Source: Paenibacillus puerhi
GTDB lineage: Bacteria > Bacillota > Bacilli > Paenibacillales > NBRC-103111
Assembly: GCF_009846885.1 (NCBI RefSeq)
Contig: NZ_WUWM01000048.1
Span: 1 to 40,057, forward strand
Length of the DNA: 40,057 bases
Direction: 5' to 3'
Part shown: in pieces, positions 24,347-32,910 of the stretch
How the letters are laid out: every line of letters begins with the position of its first letter
Numbering within the stretch: the first letter of the stretch is position 1
Notes under the pieces: generated by a model
Databases searched by the model: none
The model's input: only the letters and a program-made list of their open reading frames with translations
Told to the model about the DNA's origin: nothing
Program-made: the position numbers and the translations under genes

Positions 24347-25120
24347 TTACGTTTGGGTGCTCTTCCTCCGGTTGGCGAAGAACACGACAGACAGTGTAAC
24401 GGCGATAATGACGGAATAAATGGCATTGATCTGCGGCGAGAACCCGTAACGAATCATCGACCATATCTGCATCGGCAGCGTGTTGTCGGTACCGATCAGG
24501 AAGAAGGTCACGATCACTTCGTCGAAGGAGATGGTCAAGCCGAGCAGCATGCCGCCGATGATCGCTCCCTTGATATTCGGCAGCGTGATTCGGAAGAATG
24601 TCGTGAAAGGACTCGCACCAAGATCCATGGAGGCCAGCTCGATGGACCTGTCAAAGCGCTTCAAACGGTTCATGGTCATAATCATGATCAATGGCGTAAT
24701 CAGAACGGTATGGCCCACAACAACGGTCAATAGCGACGAAGGCACATTCAGCAATTTAAACAGCAACGTTAAAGAGATGCCCGTCAAAATGCCAGGAAGC
24801 ACATAAGGCATCAGGATGGCCATTTGCAAGAAGCTTTGTCCCGGAAATTTATGTCGTTGGAACAGGAATGCCGCCATCGTTCCAAATACGGTACTGACGA
24901 TGACCGACGGAATGCTGACGATCAGGCTGTTTTTGGCGGCAAGCCACAGCTTCGGTTCCCGGAAGAGCTCCGCATACCAATGCAGCGTAAATCCATCGAT
25001 CGGAAACGCCGATACTTTACCCGAGTTGAAGGAAAACAGGACGATTACCGCTATGGGGAAATACATAAAGAAAAAGACAAAACAAACGAATGCAACAAGC
25101 AAGAGCTTCCCTATTTTCAT
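24347..25120 (-). CDS. ABC transporter permease, PotC type (POPT family)
   Basis: A 257-residue inner-membrane permease with six predicted helices and the EAA loop ASMDLGASPFTTFFRITLP, second of a PotB/PotC-like pair. GGGAG upstream supports the start. It lies nine bases after the PotB-type gene. With the ATPase and lipoprotein it makes a complete importer of the family that takes up polyamines, and in other bacteria opines, phosphonates or sugar-derived compounds. Confidence 0.9.
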   Translation of the reverse strand: MKIGKLLLVAFVCFVFFFMYFPIAVIVLFSFNSGKVSAFPIDGFTLHWYAELFREPKLWLAAKNSLIVSIPSVIVSTVFGTMAAFLFQRHKFPGQSFLQMAILMPYVLPGILTGISLTLLFKLLNVPSSLLTVVVGHTVLITPLIMIMTMNRLKRFDRSIELASMDLGASPFTTFFRITLPNIKGAIIGGMLLGLTISFDEVIVTFFLIGTDNTLPMQIWSMIRYGFSPQINAIYSVIIAVTLSVVFFANRRKSTQT

Positions 25121-25129
25121 GTCGTCTCC

Positions 25130-25975
25130 CTACCCTTCTTCGATGACGCCCTTTACATCGCCCAGTTTCTGGGATGTGGCGATAACTATAAGGGTGATGG
25201 TCAGAAGTACGATGGCGAGTGCGGAACCGAGCGGCCAGTTGAAGCTGTTTCCGAACTGGGATTGAATAAAGTTCCCGATCAATATGCCGGAAGTTCCGCC
25301 AACGAGCGATGGTGTCATATAATCCCCCAATGCCGAAATGAAGGCAAACATAAAACCGGTTACGATACCGGGGAGACTTAGCGGCAGAAGCACCGTCAGA
25401 AACGTCTGCCGCGCGTTCGCACCGAGATCCGCCGCCGCATTCAACAGGTAAGCAGGGATTTTCTCCAGAGCATTGTATATGGGTATGAACGTGAACGGAA
25501 TCGCAATGCACAGCATCGTAACGACAACCGAAAAATTGTTGAACAGAAGCTTGTCAGTAGGCTCGGATAATATCCCCGTTATATTCAAGATGGAATTGAT
25601 GACGCCCTTTTCGCCTAATATCGATCTCCAAGCGTAAACCCGGATCAAATAGCCTACGAGCAGCGGCGCGAGAACCGCCATATACAGAAACTCTTTGTGC
25701 CTTCCTCCGTGAAAATGAACGAATACAGCTAAAGGATAACTGATCAAGGTGGCCAGCAGCCCCATTAGAGCGGCTAACTTGATCGTCTTCCACAAAATGG
25801 CGAGGTAGGTGCCGTTCGACATCACTTCCTCGTAGTTTCGGAACGTCACCTCCTTCACAATCTTGAAATCTTCCACATACCAGAAACTATATGCGAACAT
25901 TATACCGATCGGAATAAGGATAAACAGCGCAACCCATAGGAGCGTCAGGCCGGTCATGATCGTTTTGTTATTCAT
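25130..25975 (-). CDS. ABC transporter permease, PotB type (POPT family)
   Basis: A 281-residue permease with six predicted helices and EAA loop AAADLGANARQTFLTVLLP. The start is taken as the ATG at 25975, which overlaps the end of the ATPase gene by eight bases; a GTG three codons upstream is possible. Partner of the PotC-type gene that follows. Confidence 0.9.
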   Translation of the reverse strand: MNNKTIMTGLTLLWVALFILIPIGIMFAYSFWYVEDFKIVKEVTFRNYEEVMSNGTYLAILWKTIKLAALMGLLATLISYPLAVFVHFHGGRHKEFLYMAVLAPLLVGYLIRVYAWRSILGEKGVINSILNITGILSEPTDKLLFNNFSVVVTMLCIAIPFTFIPIYNALEKIPAYLLNAAADLGANARQTFLTVLLPLSLPGIVTGFMFAFISALGDYMTPSLVGGTSGILIGNFIQSQFGNSFNWPLGSALAIVLLTITLIVIATSQKLGDVKGVIEEG

Positions 25976-27065
25976 AGTCGGCACCGCTTATCGGGATCGA
26001 TATGACGTCTTCGGAACGGAAATAAAGGTCTACCTTCTCTCCGACTGTCAAGTCTGCCGAATCATGCTCGTGGAGCTTGACCAGCAGGGGCCCGCACTCC
26101 TCGGTATTCAGCATCATTTCCCTTTCGGACCCGTAGTACGCCACGTCGGCGATGACAGCTCCGCGTATGCAGTTATCGTAGCTCTCGTCCTTGCTGGAAA
26201 ACCTGATTTTGTCCGGTCGTAGCGAAATATAAAATTCATGTCCGGCTTCATAGGCTCCCTCGTCCCGTATGCGGAAGCCGGTCCGCCCGGAGGATAAGAC
26301 AAACAACCGCTTGGCATCGAACACGCCTTTCAAAATATTCGTCTTCCCGATGAAGCCTGCAACGAATTTCGTAGCCGGCTTCTGATAGATGACCGCAGGC
26401 GAGTCTACTTGCTGCAGAATACCGTGATTCATGACGGCAATCCGATCCGACAAGCTAAGCGCCTCCCCTTGGTCGTGAGTAATATATACAAAGGTGATAC
26501 CGCTTTCACGCTGCAGCTGCTTCAACACTCGCTGCATATCCTGACGAAGATGGAAATCAAGAGCAGACAAAGGTTCGTCCAGAAGCAAAATATCGGGTCT
26601 GGAAATCATAGCCCGGGCCAGCGCGATCCGCTGCTTCTGCCCCCCGCTGAGCTGTTGGGGCGCCTTATGGGCATGCTGGGCCATTCCCACCATATCGAGA
26701 TGCTCCATGACGGACTTTTGTATAGTCGCTTTACCCATTTTCTTGATCCGCATTGGATAAGCCACATTATCATAAATATTCATATGCGGAAACAAAGCAT
26801 AATTTTGGAAAACAGTATTGACGTTTCTCTTGTGCGGGGGCAGCCTGTCCGATGACTTACCGGCTATCCTGATCGATCCGGACGTCGGATATTCGAATCC
26901 CGCAATCATTTTCAATATGGTCGTTTTTCCGCATCCGCTCGGTCCGACGATGGAGAAAAACTCCCCCCTTCGTATCGAGAGGTCCAAATGCTGGATTGCG
27001 GTATAGGAGCCATATTGTTTTTTTACGCCTTCCATTTCGAGTACGACGTGTTGGTTGTTTTCCAT
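25968..27065 (-). CDS. ABC transporter ATP-binding protein, PotA type
   Basis: A 365-residue ATPase: Walker A GPSGCGKTT (41-49), Q-loop FQNYALFP, signature LSGGQ (139-143), Walker B LLLDEP (160-165), H-loop ITHDQGEAL, and a C-terminal TOBE region from about 285. The frame is open another 71 codons upstream, but that part runs into the lipoprotein gene and has no similarity; the ATG at 27065 has AAGGTAGG before it. It energises the PotB/PotC-type permeases encoded next. Confidence 0.92.
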   Translation of the reverse strand: MENNQHVVLEMEGVKKQYGSYTAIQHLDLSIRRGEFFSIVGPSGCGKTTILKMIAGFEYPTSGSIRIAGKSSDRLPPHKRNVNTVFQNYALFPHMNIYDNVAYPMRIKKMGKATIQKSVMEHLDMVGMAQHAHKAPQQLSGGQKQRIALARAMISRPDILLLDEPLSALDFHLRQDMQRVLKQLQRESGITFVYITHDQGEALSLSDRIAVMNHGILQQVDSPAVIYQKPATKFVAGFIGKTNILKGVFDAKRLFVLSSGRTGFRIRDEGAYEAGHEFYISLRPDKIRFSSKDESYDNCIRGAVIADVAYYGSEREMMLNTEECGPLLVKLHEHDSADLTVGEKVDLYFRSEDVISIPISGADYE

Positions 27066-27117
27066 ATAACCTACCTTCCCTGTAAGGATCTTGATCCTAG
27101 CCATTATGAGCAGCCCT

Positions 27118-28209
27118 CTATTGTGCCCGCACTTCATTCCAAAGCTTGACGCGTTTTTCAAAGCTCTCGGGGAACGCAACATACACCAGTTTGTCAAAAT
27201 AGGACGGATCGTCCATGTGGGACTTTTTCGCCTCTTCATTCGAAAGCTTTTGAACGGACTTGGCGTTGACCCCGCCATAGCCGGTTTTCTTGACCAACTG
27301 GGCTTGGACCTCGGGAGAGATTAAATAGTCGATATAGCTGTAAACCAGCTCGGGGTTTTCCGTTTTCGCTCCGATTGTGGCATTATCGATCCATACAAGC
27401 GCCCCTTCCTTCGGAATGACTTCTTCCACGTTCATGCCCTGATCCTTAAGATCCGTCACCATCGTCGGGCCCTGCGTAAACAGAATCCAAGCCTCCCCGC
27501 TTGCCATCAGGTTTTTGCCGTCCTCGAAACCGGAATAATAGGAACGGACCAGCGGCTTCTGCTCGATCAGCTTCTTCTTTACTTCGGCGAGCTGTTCCTC
27601 CGAGAGATTATAGGGATCGGGATAACCGAGCATAAGCGCGGTGGTCGCAACCTGATTGTTCGCATCGTCGATGGTCGCAATTTTCCCCTTATATTTGCTG
27701 TCCCACAGGGCGGACCACGAGGTGAGCGGCTCTTTCACTTTATCCTTATTGACCGCTAGAGGAAGGGATCCCCAGGCAAACGGAATCGCAAAGGATTGTC
27801 CACCTGACACGATATGTTTGTCATTGATGCTCTTCATGTTCGATATGAGCTCGCCGTAATGCTTTAATTGGGTAACGTCAATGGGCTGAATCAGCTTCAG
27901 TTTGTTGTACCGGCTAACGGAGCCGCCATCCATAAAGATCAAATCGTAATGAAGCGAGCCGGAGGCCGCTTTTGAAAACATCTCGTCCACGCTTCCCGCG
28001 TAGGTGACATTGATCTTGACGCCGTGCTGCTTCTGAAACGGTTCGACCCATTCCGGCTCCTGATATCCTTCCCACGACAGTACATTTAATTGTTTACCGG
28101 CAAAAGGCTTGTCCTTATCGGGAGATGCAGAGCTTTCTCCGCACGCGGCAAGCAAGAGCACAATTAACGACAATGCAAGCATTTTACACAAACTTACGTT
28201 TCTCTTCAT
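27118..28209 (-). CDS. Extracellular solute-binding lipoprotein, PotD type
   Basis: A 363-residue lipoprotein with a signal peptide and lipobox LLAAC (lipidated C23), then a PotD-like binding fold (LNVLSWEGYQEPEWVEPFQ, YDLIFMDGGSVSRY, IPFAWGSLPLAVN). It captures the ligand outside the membrane for the following ABC genes. The ATG at 28209 follows GAGGAGGGG; the upstream ATG at 28263 would run back into the dehydrogenase gene. It starts 14 bases after that gene stops. True polyamine binding is not assured: the neighbours do not encode polyamine enzymes. Confidence 0.9.
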   Translation of the reverse strand: MKRNVSLCKMLALSLIVLLLAACGESSASPDKDKPFAGKQLNVLSWEGYQEPEWVEPFQKQHGVKINVTYAGSVDEMFSKAASGSLHYDLIFMDGGSVSRYNKLKLIQPIDVTQLKHYGELISNMKSINDKHIVSGGQSFAIPFAWGSLPLAVNKDKVKEPLTSWSALWDSKYKGKIATIDDANNQVATTALMLGYPDPYNLSEEQLAEVKKKLIEQKPLVRSYYSGFEDGKNLMASGEAWILFTQGPTMVTDLKDQGMNVEEVIPKEGALVWIDNATIGAKTENPELVYSYIDYLISPEVQAQLVKKTGYGGVNAKSVQKLSNEEAKKSHMDDPSYFDKLVYVAFPESFEKRVKLWNEVRAQ

Positions 28210-28223
28210 CAGAGCCCCTCCTC

Positions 28224-29249
28224 TTATTCGCTCCACTTCATGATGCATTTCACCCACGGCCATTGCGGTTTCGAGAGCAGCTCGGCTACCTCGTGCGGGA
28301 AAACCACTTGATCAGGAATGAAATCGATATGCAAAAAACCGTTTTCAATACACTCTATCACTTTACCCCAAAGTGCAGGTGCATTTGTCCGCCCGTACAG
28401 CGTCAGATTTTTTAGAATCACTTCCTTATGAGGGAACCCGTTTGTTTCTGCTTCCTTCAGTCCATAGAAGATGATCCTTCCGCCGATTCGAACCATTTCG
28501 ATGGCTTGTCTTATCGTTTCCGCATACCCCACGGCATCAATGACCAGATCAAAGCCTCCGTGTGCCTGATAAGCTTTCGTATCGGTCAGCTCATGGATGC
28601 GCTTACTTTCGGCAAAGTACGCGGCACCGCATTTCCGCATATCCGGGATACGGGAATCCAGTTTGTAGGAAACCGATACGGACGCCGCTCCCATCATCCG
28701 GGCAATTTGAACGAAATACATCGCGGCCGGTCCGTCGCCGATCACGAGTACATGATCCCCCGCTTCGACGCCGGCCGCATGGACCGCACCGAACGGACAA
28801 ACCAGGGGCTCGATGACGGCCGCCGATAGATCGCCGAGCGTATCCGGTATTCGGTATACGCATCGTGCGGGCGCTTTCACAAACTGTGCCCAGCCGCCGT
28901 TTTCATTTATACCGAGCTCGCGATAATGCTGACAAAATTCCGGGCGTCCATTCCGGCAATATCTGCAGGTCTCGCAAGGGATGGCCGGGTCGATGACGAC
29001 CCGGTCCCCGACTTGCAGCTGCTCGACGCCTTCTCCGATCTCTTCGATCGTGCCCGTAATTTCGTGGCCGGGAATATATGGTGCCGGGTACGGATAATGC
29101 CCGCAGAAAATTTCCTGATCGGTTGCGCAAATCCCCGCGTACCGTACTTTCACCAATACTTCCTTCGCTCCGATGCGGGGGACCGGAACTTCCTCGCTCC
29201 GCAAATCCCCGACACCATGCCATACAAGCGCTTGCATCGTTTTTGTCAT
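28224..29249 (-). CDS. Zinc-dependent alcohol dehydrogenase (MDR family)
   Basis: A 341-residue NAD(P)-dependent polyol or sugar dehydrogenase of the medium-chain family (threonine/sorbitol/idonate dehydrogenase-like). Catalytic zinc ligands C41 (AGICATDQE), H62-E63 (GHE) and E147 (IEPL); structural zinc cysteines C92, C95, C98, C106; nucleotide-binding GDGPAA at 171-176. The ATG at 29249 lies seven bases after AAGGAGG. Second gene of the operon, 64 bp after the enolase-superfamily gene. With a lactonase in the same operon, oxidation of a cyclic sugar to a lactone, or of a sugar acid alcohol group, is plausible; the substrate is unknown. Confidence 0.88.
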   Translation of the reverse strand: MTKTMQALVWHGVGDLRSEEVPVPRIGAKEVLVKVRYAGICATDQEIFCGHYPYPAPYIPGHEITGTIEEIGEGVEQLQVGDRVVIDPAIPCETCRYCRNGRPEFCQHYRELGINENGGWAQFVKAPARCVYRIPDTLGDLSAAVIEPLVCPFGAVHAAGVEAGDHVLVIGDGPAAMYFVQIARMMGAASVSVSYKLDSRIPDMRKCGAAYFAESKRIHELTDTKAYQAHGGFDLVIDAVGYAETIRQAIEMVRIGGRIIFYGLKEAETNGFPHKEVILKNLTLYGRTNAPALWGKVIECIENGFLHIDFIPDQVVFPHEVAELLSKPQWPWVKCIMKWSE

Positions 29250-29313
29250 CTTGCAGCCTCCTTGCCCTTGCAATACGGCAGGTTTTCCGCCGTCAACTCA
29301 GCTTTACCGGTCA

Positions 29314-30474
29314 TTAGAGAATCATGCCGATACGCGGCTGGAACTCGACCGCCGACTCGTCATCGTAGAACACCATTTCCCTAATTTCTTCTTTGGCCAG
29401 TCCGTTGAAATCCGAGGCAAGCTCGACGCCAAGCCCGGGCTTGTCCGTCATGGCCAGCTTCCCATTCACAATATCGAGCTTGTTCTGCAGAACATCCGAA
29501 GCATACCATTCATAGTGCGTATCGCTGGCAAATACGAAGTTGCGGGAGGAAGCAATCAGATGGGCATTCGCCATGGTCGCGATTCCCGTTTCCGCCCAAG
29601 ACCCCGTCACACACCATATTCCGTAGGTGTTGGCCAGCTCGACAATTTGCTTCGCTTTCAGTAGACCTCCTGCCTCCGACGGATACACGGTGAATGCCGA
29701 GACGGCGCCTTTCTCGATCAGTTTGACCGCCGAATCGAAGCTCGTGCACGATTCGTCCGCTGTGATGGGAACCGGTACCGCCCGGCTGACCGCAGCCATC
29801 CCGTCGATATCGTAATAAGGCACCGGCTGCTCGACCAGCTGAAGATCGTACACCGCCATCTGATTGATGGCCCGAATGGCCGTAGGCACGCTCCAAATTT
29901 GATTCGCATCAATTCTCAGCTTAACATTCGGACCGACAGCCTGGCGAATTTCTTTGATGCGTTGCGTATCGTAGTCGACTTCACGACCGACCTTGATCTT
30001 AATCTCATCATACCCTTTGGCTACCAGCTCCTCCGCTTCCTTCGCATTCACGAGCGGATCGTCGATGAACAAGTAACCCGAGAAACGGACATCTTTCCGA
30101 TAAAGACCGCCAAATAGATTATATAACGGCGTGTTCAATATTTTTGCTTTCAGATCCAGCAGCGCAATATCGATCCCTGCCATTGCATAGTAGCCGATTT
30201 GGGACCAGTTCAGAATGTACTCTTCCAGCTGATGCAAGATCAGCTCGGTTTGCATAGGATCTTTCCCGATCAGAAACGGTTTGAATTCCTTCTCAATTAC
30301 AGTTTGAATCGTCGGGATCGTCGGGCCTACGCATTCGCCGAGTCCGATCAAGCCCTCATCCGTTTTCAGCTGAATGATGAGTGCAGGTGCATTTCTCCTT
30401 GTGCCGCCGGACCATTTTGCAGGCTTCTTGAAGGGAATCAATACGGGTGTTGTGATAACGTCAATAATTTTCAT
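29314..30474 (-). CDS. Enolase superfamily enzyme (mandelate racemase/muconate lactonizing group)
   Basis: A 386-residue enolase-superfamily enzyme that would abstract a proton alpha to a carboxylate, leading to dehydration, epimerisation or cycloisomerisation. The lysine motif is K159/K161 in EIKIKVG; metal ligands are D189 (RIDANQIW), E215 (VEQP) and D240 (TADES). The lysine normally found on the opposite face in MLE-like racemases is replaced: the aligned segment reads FTVYPSEAGG, with Y264 in its place. So this is unlikely to be a dipeptide epimerase or muconate cycloisomerase. AAGGAG upstream fixes the start. First gene of an eight-gene operon whose promoter carries the shared operator. 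Confidence 0.87.
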   Translation of the reverse strand: MKIIDVITTPVLIPFKKPAKWSGGTRRNAPALIIQLKTDEGLIGLGECVGPTIPTIQTVIEKEFKPFLIGKDPMQTELILHQLEEYILNWSQIGYYAMAGIDIALLDLKAKILNTPLYNLFGGLYRKDVRFSGYLFIDDPLVNAKEAEELVAKGYDEIKIKVGREVDYDTQRIKEIRQAVGPNVKLRIDANQIWSVPTAIRAINQMAVYDLQLVEQPVPYYDIDGMAAVSRAVPVPITADESCTSFDSAVKLIEKGAVSAFTVYPSEAGGLLKAKQIVELANTYGIWCVTGSWAETGIATMANAHLIASSRNFVFASDTHYEWYASDVLQNKLDIVNGKLAMTDKPGLGVELASDFNGLAKEEIREMVFYDDESAVEFQPRIGMIL

Positions 30475-30520
30475 AGTCGCGCTCCTTTAATTGTTGAAAT
30501 GTATGCGTTTGCTCACCTCT

Positions 30521-30549
30521 AGATTATTTCAGAATTATGTAATTGTCAA
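30521..30549 (-). promoter_or_regulatory. Promoter of the enolase-POPT operon
   Basis: Minus strand: a perfect TTGACA (plus 30544-30549) lies in the operator. The -10 is TAATCT (plus 30521-30526) at 17 bp, or the better AATAAT (30523-30528) at 15 bp. Confidence 0.6.
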
Positions 30550-30553
30550 CAAT
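30542..30553 (-). promoter_or_regulatory. Predicted GntR operator, site 1
   Basis: ATTGTTGACAAT on the minus strand (plus: ATTGTCAACAAT), an inverted repeat of ATTGT arms. Its TTGACA is the -35 of the enolase-superfamily operon. A partial match, ATTGTTGA, also occurs at 30490-30497. Confidence 0.75.
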
Positions 30554-30581
30554 AACATTTTTATGTTTATTTTATTTTGTA

Positions 30582-30593
30582 ATTGTTGACGAG
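30582..30593 (+). promoter_or_regulatory. Predicted GntR operator, site 2 (degenerate)
   Basis: ATTGTTGACGAG: the first nine positions match the shared motif and the right arm is degenerate. It is 40 bp from site 1 and covers the -35 of gntR, consistent with weaker autoregulation. Confidence 0.6.
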
Positions 30594-30614
30594 GGTTGAT
30601 TTGTTCGCTATTGT
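30586..30614 (+). promoter_or_regulatory. Promoter of gntR
   Basis: TTGACG (30586-30591), 17 bp, TATTGT (30609-30614). The -35 lies in operator site 2. Confidence 0.55.
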
Positions 30615-30653
30615 TAGTAGTAGTTGGATTTAACTAAGAGTGGAGGATCACTA

Positions 30654-31295
30654 ATGAGCTCGGAATTCCGGTTTTCCATAAAAAAAACAGACACGCTGCG
30701 CAATCAAATCTATCAGGACATCAAAGATGCCGTGATCGGCGGTCAACTGAAGCCCGGCCAGCGACTGCGCGAGCAAGACTTGTCCAAGGATATGGGCGTA
30801 AGCCGCGGCCCCATCCGTGAAGCGATTCTGCTTCTCGAACGCGAAGGTTTGCTTGTCACCCAGACGCACCGCGAAACCACGGTCGCGAACGTCGAGAAAA
30901 CCGAAGTCGAGCAGCTGCTAAACCCGCTTCGGGTCTTGTTGGAATCGTACTGCATCCAAACTATTCTGCCCCGTCTTAACGAAAACCATTTTGCGGACTT
31001 GGAAAGCATACTGAACGAGTTGATCGAAGCATGCCAAAAAATGGACACGAGCACCATCGTCAAGAAAGACCTGCAATTCCATGAATACTTGATTTCCTTG
31101 ACGGAAGAACCGTACATGGTTTCGCTTTGGTCAGGCGTAGCCTCCCGAATCGTTTTTCATTTCATGAACAATTCCCATATGCATCAGCAGAATGATTTTT
31201 CTCAGCTTATCGAAGAGCATCGTGAATTGCTGGACGCCATTAAGACCAAAGATTGGGCAGGCATTGAACCCGTCTTGAAAAAGCATATTTACTAA
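30654..31295 (+). CDS. GntR family regulator, FadR/FCD subfamily
   Basis: A 213-residue regulator: N-terminal winged helix-turn-helix (LREQDLSKDMGVSRGPIREA, about residues 35-60) and a C-terminal all-helical FCD ligand domain with the metal/acid-binding pattern, D and H in DLQFHEYL, H in EEHREL and H in the last codons (KKHIY). FCD regulators usually bind carboxylic acids such as sugar acids. GTGGAGG seven bases upstream selects the ATG at 30654. It is divergent from the enolase operon. The motif ATTGTTGACAAT at this and all neighbouring promoters makes it the likely controller of the whole block, probably as a repressor released by a pathway acid (inference). Confidence 0.9.
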   Translation: MSSEFRFSIKKTDTLRNQIYQDIKDAVIGGQLKPGQRLREQDLSKDMGVSRGPIREAILLLEREGLLVTQTHRETTVANVEKTEVEQLLNPLRVLLESYCIQTILPRLNENHFADLESILNELIEACQKMDTSTIVKKDLQFHEYLISLTEEPYMVSLWSGVASRIVFHFMNNSHMHQQNDFSQLIEEHRELLDAIKTKDWAGIEPVLKKHIY

Positions 31296-31297
31296 CC

Positions 31298-31330
31298 AAA
31301 AGCGCCCCTGAATGACCAGAGGGCGCTTTT
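31298..31330. terminator. Bidirectional terminator of gntR and the CUT1 operon
   Basis: AAAAGCGCCC (31298-31307) pairs perfectly with GGGCGCTTTT (31321-31330). It lies between convergent gntR and PIG-L genes and has T runs on both strands. Confidence 0.9.
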
Positions 31331-31352
31331 GATTTGTCATCGATCTTTGGTA

Positions 31353-32054
31353 TTAAGGCAGCAAAGACGCGCCTCCCATGACCGGGTACATGGGAAGGCT
31401 CCGGAACGCCTCCGCATGCTGGACGCCAATTACCATCCCTCGAGCCGCACTCGTCTTGGACACGAATTCGACGTAATCCATACCGTATTGATAGTTCAGC
31501 CATTGGTCCTGACTCGCATGCGCACGAATCATGCGGCTTTTCATTTCATTTACATCCGTCACATCCACATAAAATTCGGGCTCAAAGCCCACCCCGCCCA
31601 AGTTATCCATCACAAAAACATGCGGAATTCGGGGCATTGGCGGATATTCCGTTTCGATAAGCGGTACGGTTACCGGAATTCTGCAATCCATGGCAATCTC
31701 GCCGCATATGCGGTGATCGGGATGATAATCATTGTTCCCGTGCACGAACATCACATCGGGCGCCGCCTTGCGAATGGCGTTGATGAACGCCATTCGCGTC
31801 TCCCTGTCATGAAACAGAAATTCATCGTCATATCCCATCCAAATCAAATCCGCGCCAATACAGGCCGCCGAGGCTTCCGCTTCCTTACGGCGGACGGCGG
31901 CAATTTCTTCCTTCGACAAGACGGGAGATCCCACATTGCCATTCGTTGCGATCATAATGGTCACATGATCGCCACGGGCCTTATATTTGGCAAGTGTCCC
32001 CCCGCACAAAATCTCCACATCGTCCGGGTGGGCGCCAATCGCAAGTATTCGCAT
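31353..32054 (-). CDS. PIG-L family deacetylase
   Basis: A 233-residue zinc-dependent N-acetyl-sugar deacetylase of the PIG-L/LmbE family (includes BshB, MshB, and deacetylases of chitobiose and other amino-sugar conjugates). Zinc site: H9, D11, D12 in GAHPDDVE, and H111-P-D-H114 in YHPDH. AAGGAGG eight bases before the ATG. It is the last gene of the CUT1 sugar-importer operon, 25 bp after the permease, so a role in deacylating the imported sugar is more likely than bacillithiol synthesis (inference). Confidence 0.88.
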   Translation of the reverse strand: MRILAIGAHPDDVEILCGGTLAKYKARGDHVTIMIATNGNVGSPVLSKEEIAAVRRKEAEASAACIGADLIWMGYDDEFLFHDRETRMAFINAIRKAAPDVMFVHGNNDYHPDHRICGEIAMDCRIPVTVPLIETEYPPMPRIPHVFVMDNLGGVGFEPEFYVDVTDVNEMKSRMIRAHASQDQWLNYQYGMDYVEFVSKTSAARGMVIGVQHAEAFRSLPMYPVMGGASLLP

Positions 32055-32079
32055 CCAACTGTCCTCCTTAGCATACGGA

Positions 32080-32910
32080 TTATCCTTTCACCGCTCCGCT
32101 CGTCATGCCTTCGATCATAAACCTCTGCCCGAGCAAATAAATAACAAATACCGGCAGAGCCGTCAAAAAAACATTGCCAAAAATATAGTTCCAATCCGTG
32201 CTGAAGTAGCCGTAAAATCGGTAAATATTCAAAGGCATGGTCCAATAACGATTGTCGTTCAAAAAAAACAGCGGGATTTGCGAATCGTTCCAAACGTTCA
32301 TGAACACCAGGATGGCCGCCGTAAAGGTGATCGGCTTCATAAGCGGAAAAATAATGATGGCAAACATGCGGTACGGTCCGCATCCGTCGATCGTTGCCGC
32401 CTCGTCCATTTCTCTCGGGATCGTCTTGATAAACCCGACGTAAATGAACATCGCGAACGGAATCAGAATACCCGCAAATACCATAATAATCCCCGTGCGC
32501 GTATTCAATATATTTAGCGTTTTGAGCACATTGAAGGTGGTGACAAGACTGATCGGCGCAACCATGCCGAGCAAGAAGAACCGGTAAAGCAATTCGGATA
32601 TCCGGCTTCGCACCCTGGCAATATAAAAGCTTAGAAGCGCAGAGCAGACGAGTACAATGATGACCGAACCGGCCGTTACGACCATACTGTTAATAAAGCC
32701 TTGCAAGACATACCCACGTTCGAATACGACGCGGTAGTTATCCATAACATGAATCTCCGAAGGAAGAGAGAGCCGAAACAGACCGGCCTCCTTACTGCTT
32801 TTGACCGATGTCAGCACGACCATCAAGTAGGGAATGAGAATGACGGCGCTCATCCCCCACAAACATAGCTCCGCAAATCCGATCCAAAGTTTTCGTCGTC
32901 TTTCCATCAT
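32080..32910 (-). CDS. Sugar ABC transporter permease, MalG/CUT1 type
   Basis: A 276-residue permease with six predicted helices and EAA loop EAATIDGCGPYRMFAIIIFP. It overlaps the preceding permease gene by four bases (ATGA), so translation is coupled. No ATPase gene is in this operon; as usual for CUT1 systems in Bacillota, a shared MsmX-like ATPase elsewhere probably powers it. Confidence 0.9.
   Translation of the reverse strand: MMERRRKLWIGFAELCLWGMSAVILIPYLMVVLTSVKSSKEAGLFRLSLPSEIHVMDNYRVVFERGYVLQGFINSMVVTAGSVIIVLVCSALLSFYIARVRSRISELLYRFFLLGMVAPISLVTTFNVLKTLNILNTRTGIIMVFAGILIPFAMFIYVGFIKTIPREMDEAATIDGCGPYRMFAIIIFPLMKPITFTAAILVFMNVWNDSQIPLFFLNDNRYWTMPLNIYRFYGYFSTDWNYIFGNVFLTALPVFVIYLLGQRFMIEGMTSGAVKG

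Noticed and set aside
27066..27278. N-terminal extension of the PotA-type ATPase
   Set aside because: These 71 codons overlap the end of the binding-protein gene, show no ATPase similarity, and a proper ribosome binding site precedes the ATG at 27065.
22474..30474. Classical spermidine/putrescine uptake operon
   Set aside because: The importer is of the Pot type, but the operon carries a dehydrogenase, lactonase, phosphatase and enolase-superfamily enzyme and no polyamine enzyme, so polyamine as substrate is not supported.
30501..30517. Possible cre site in the enolase operon leader
   Set aside because: At least three mismatches at conserved cre positions in every register on both strands.
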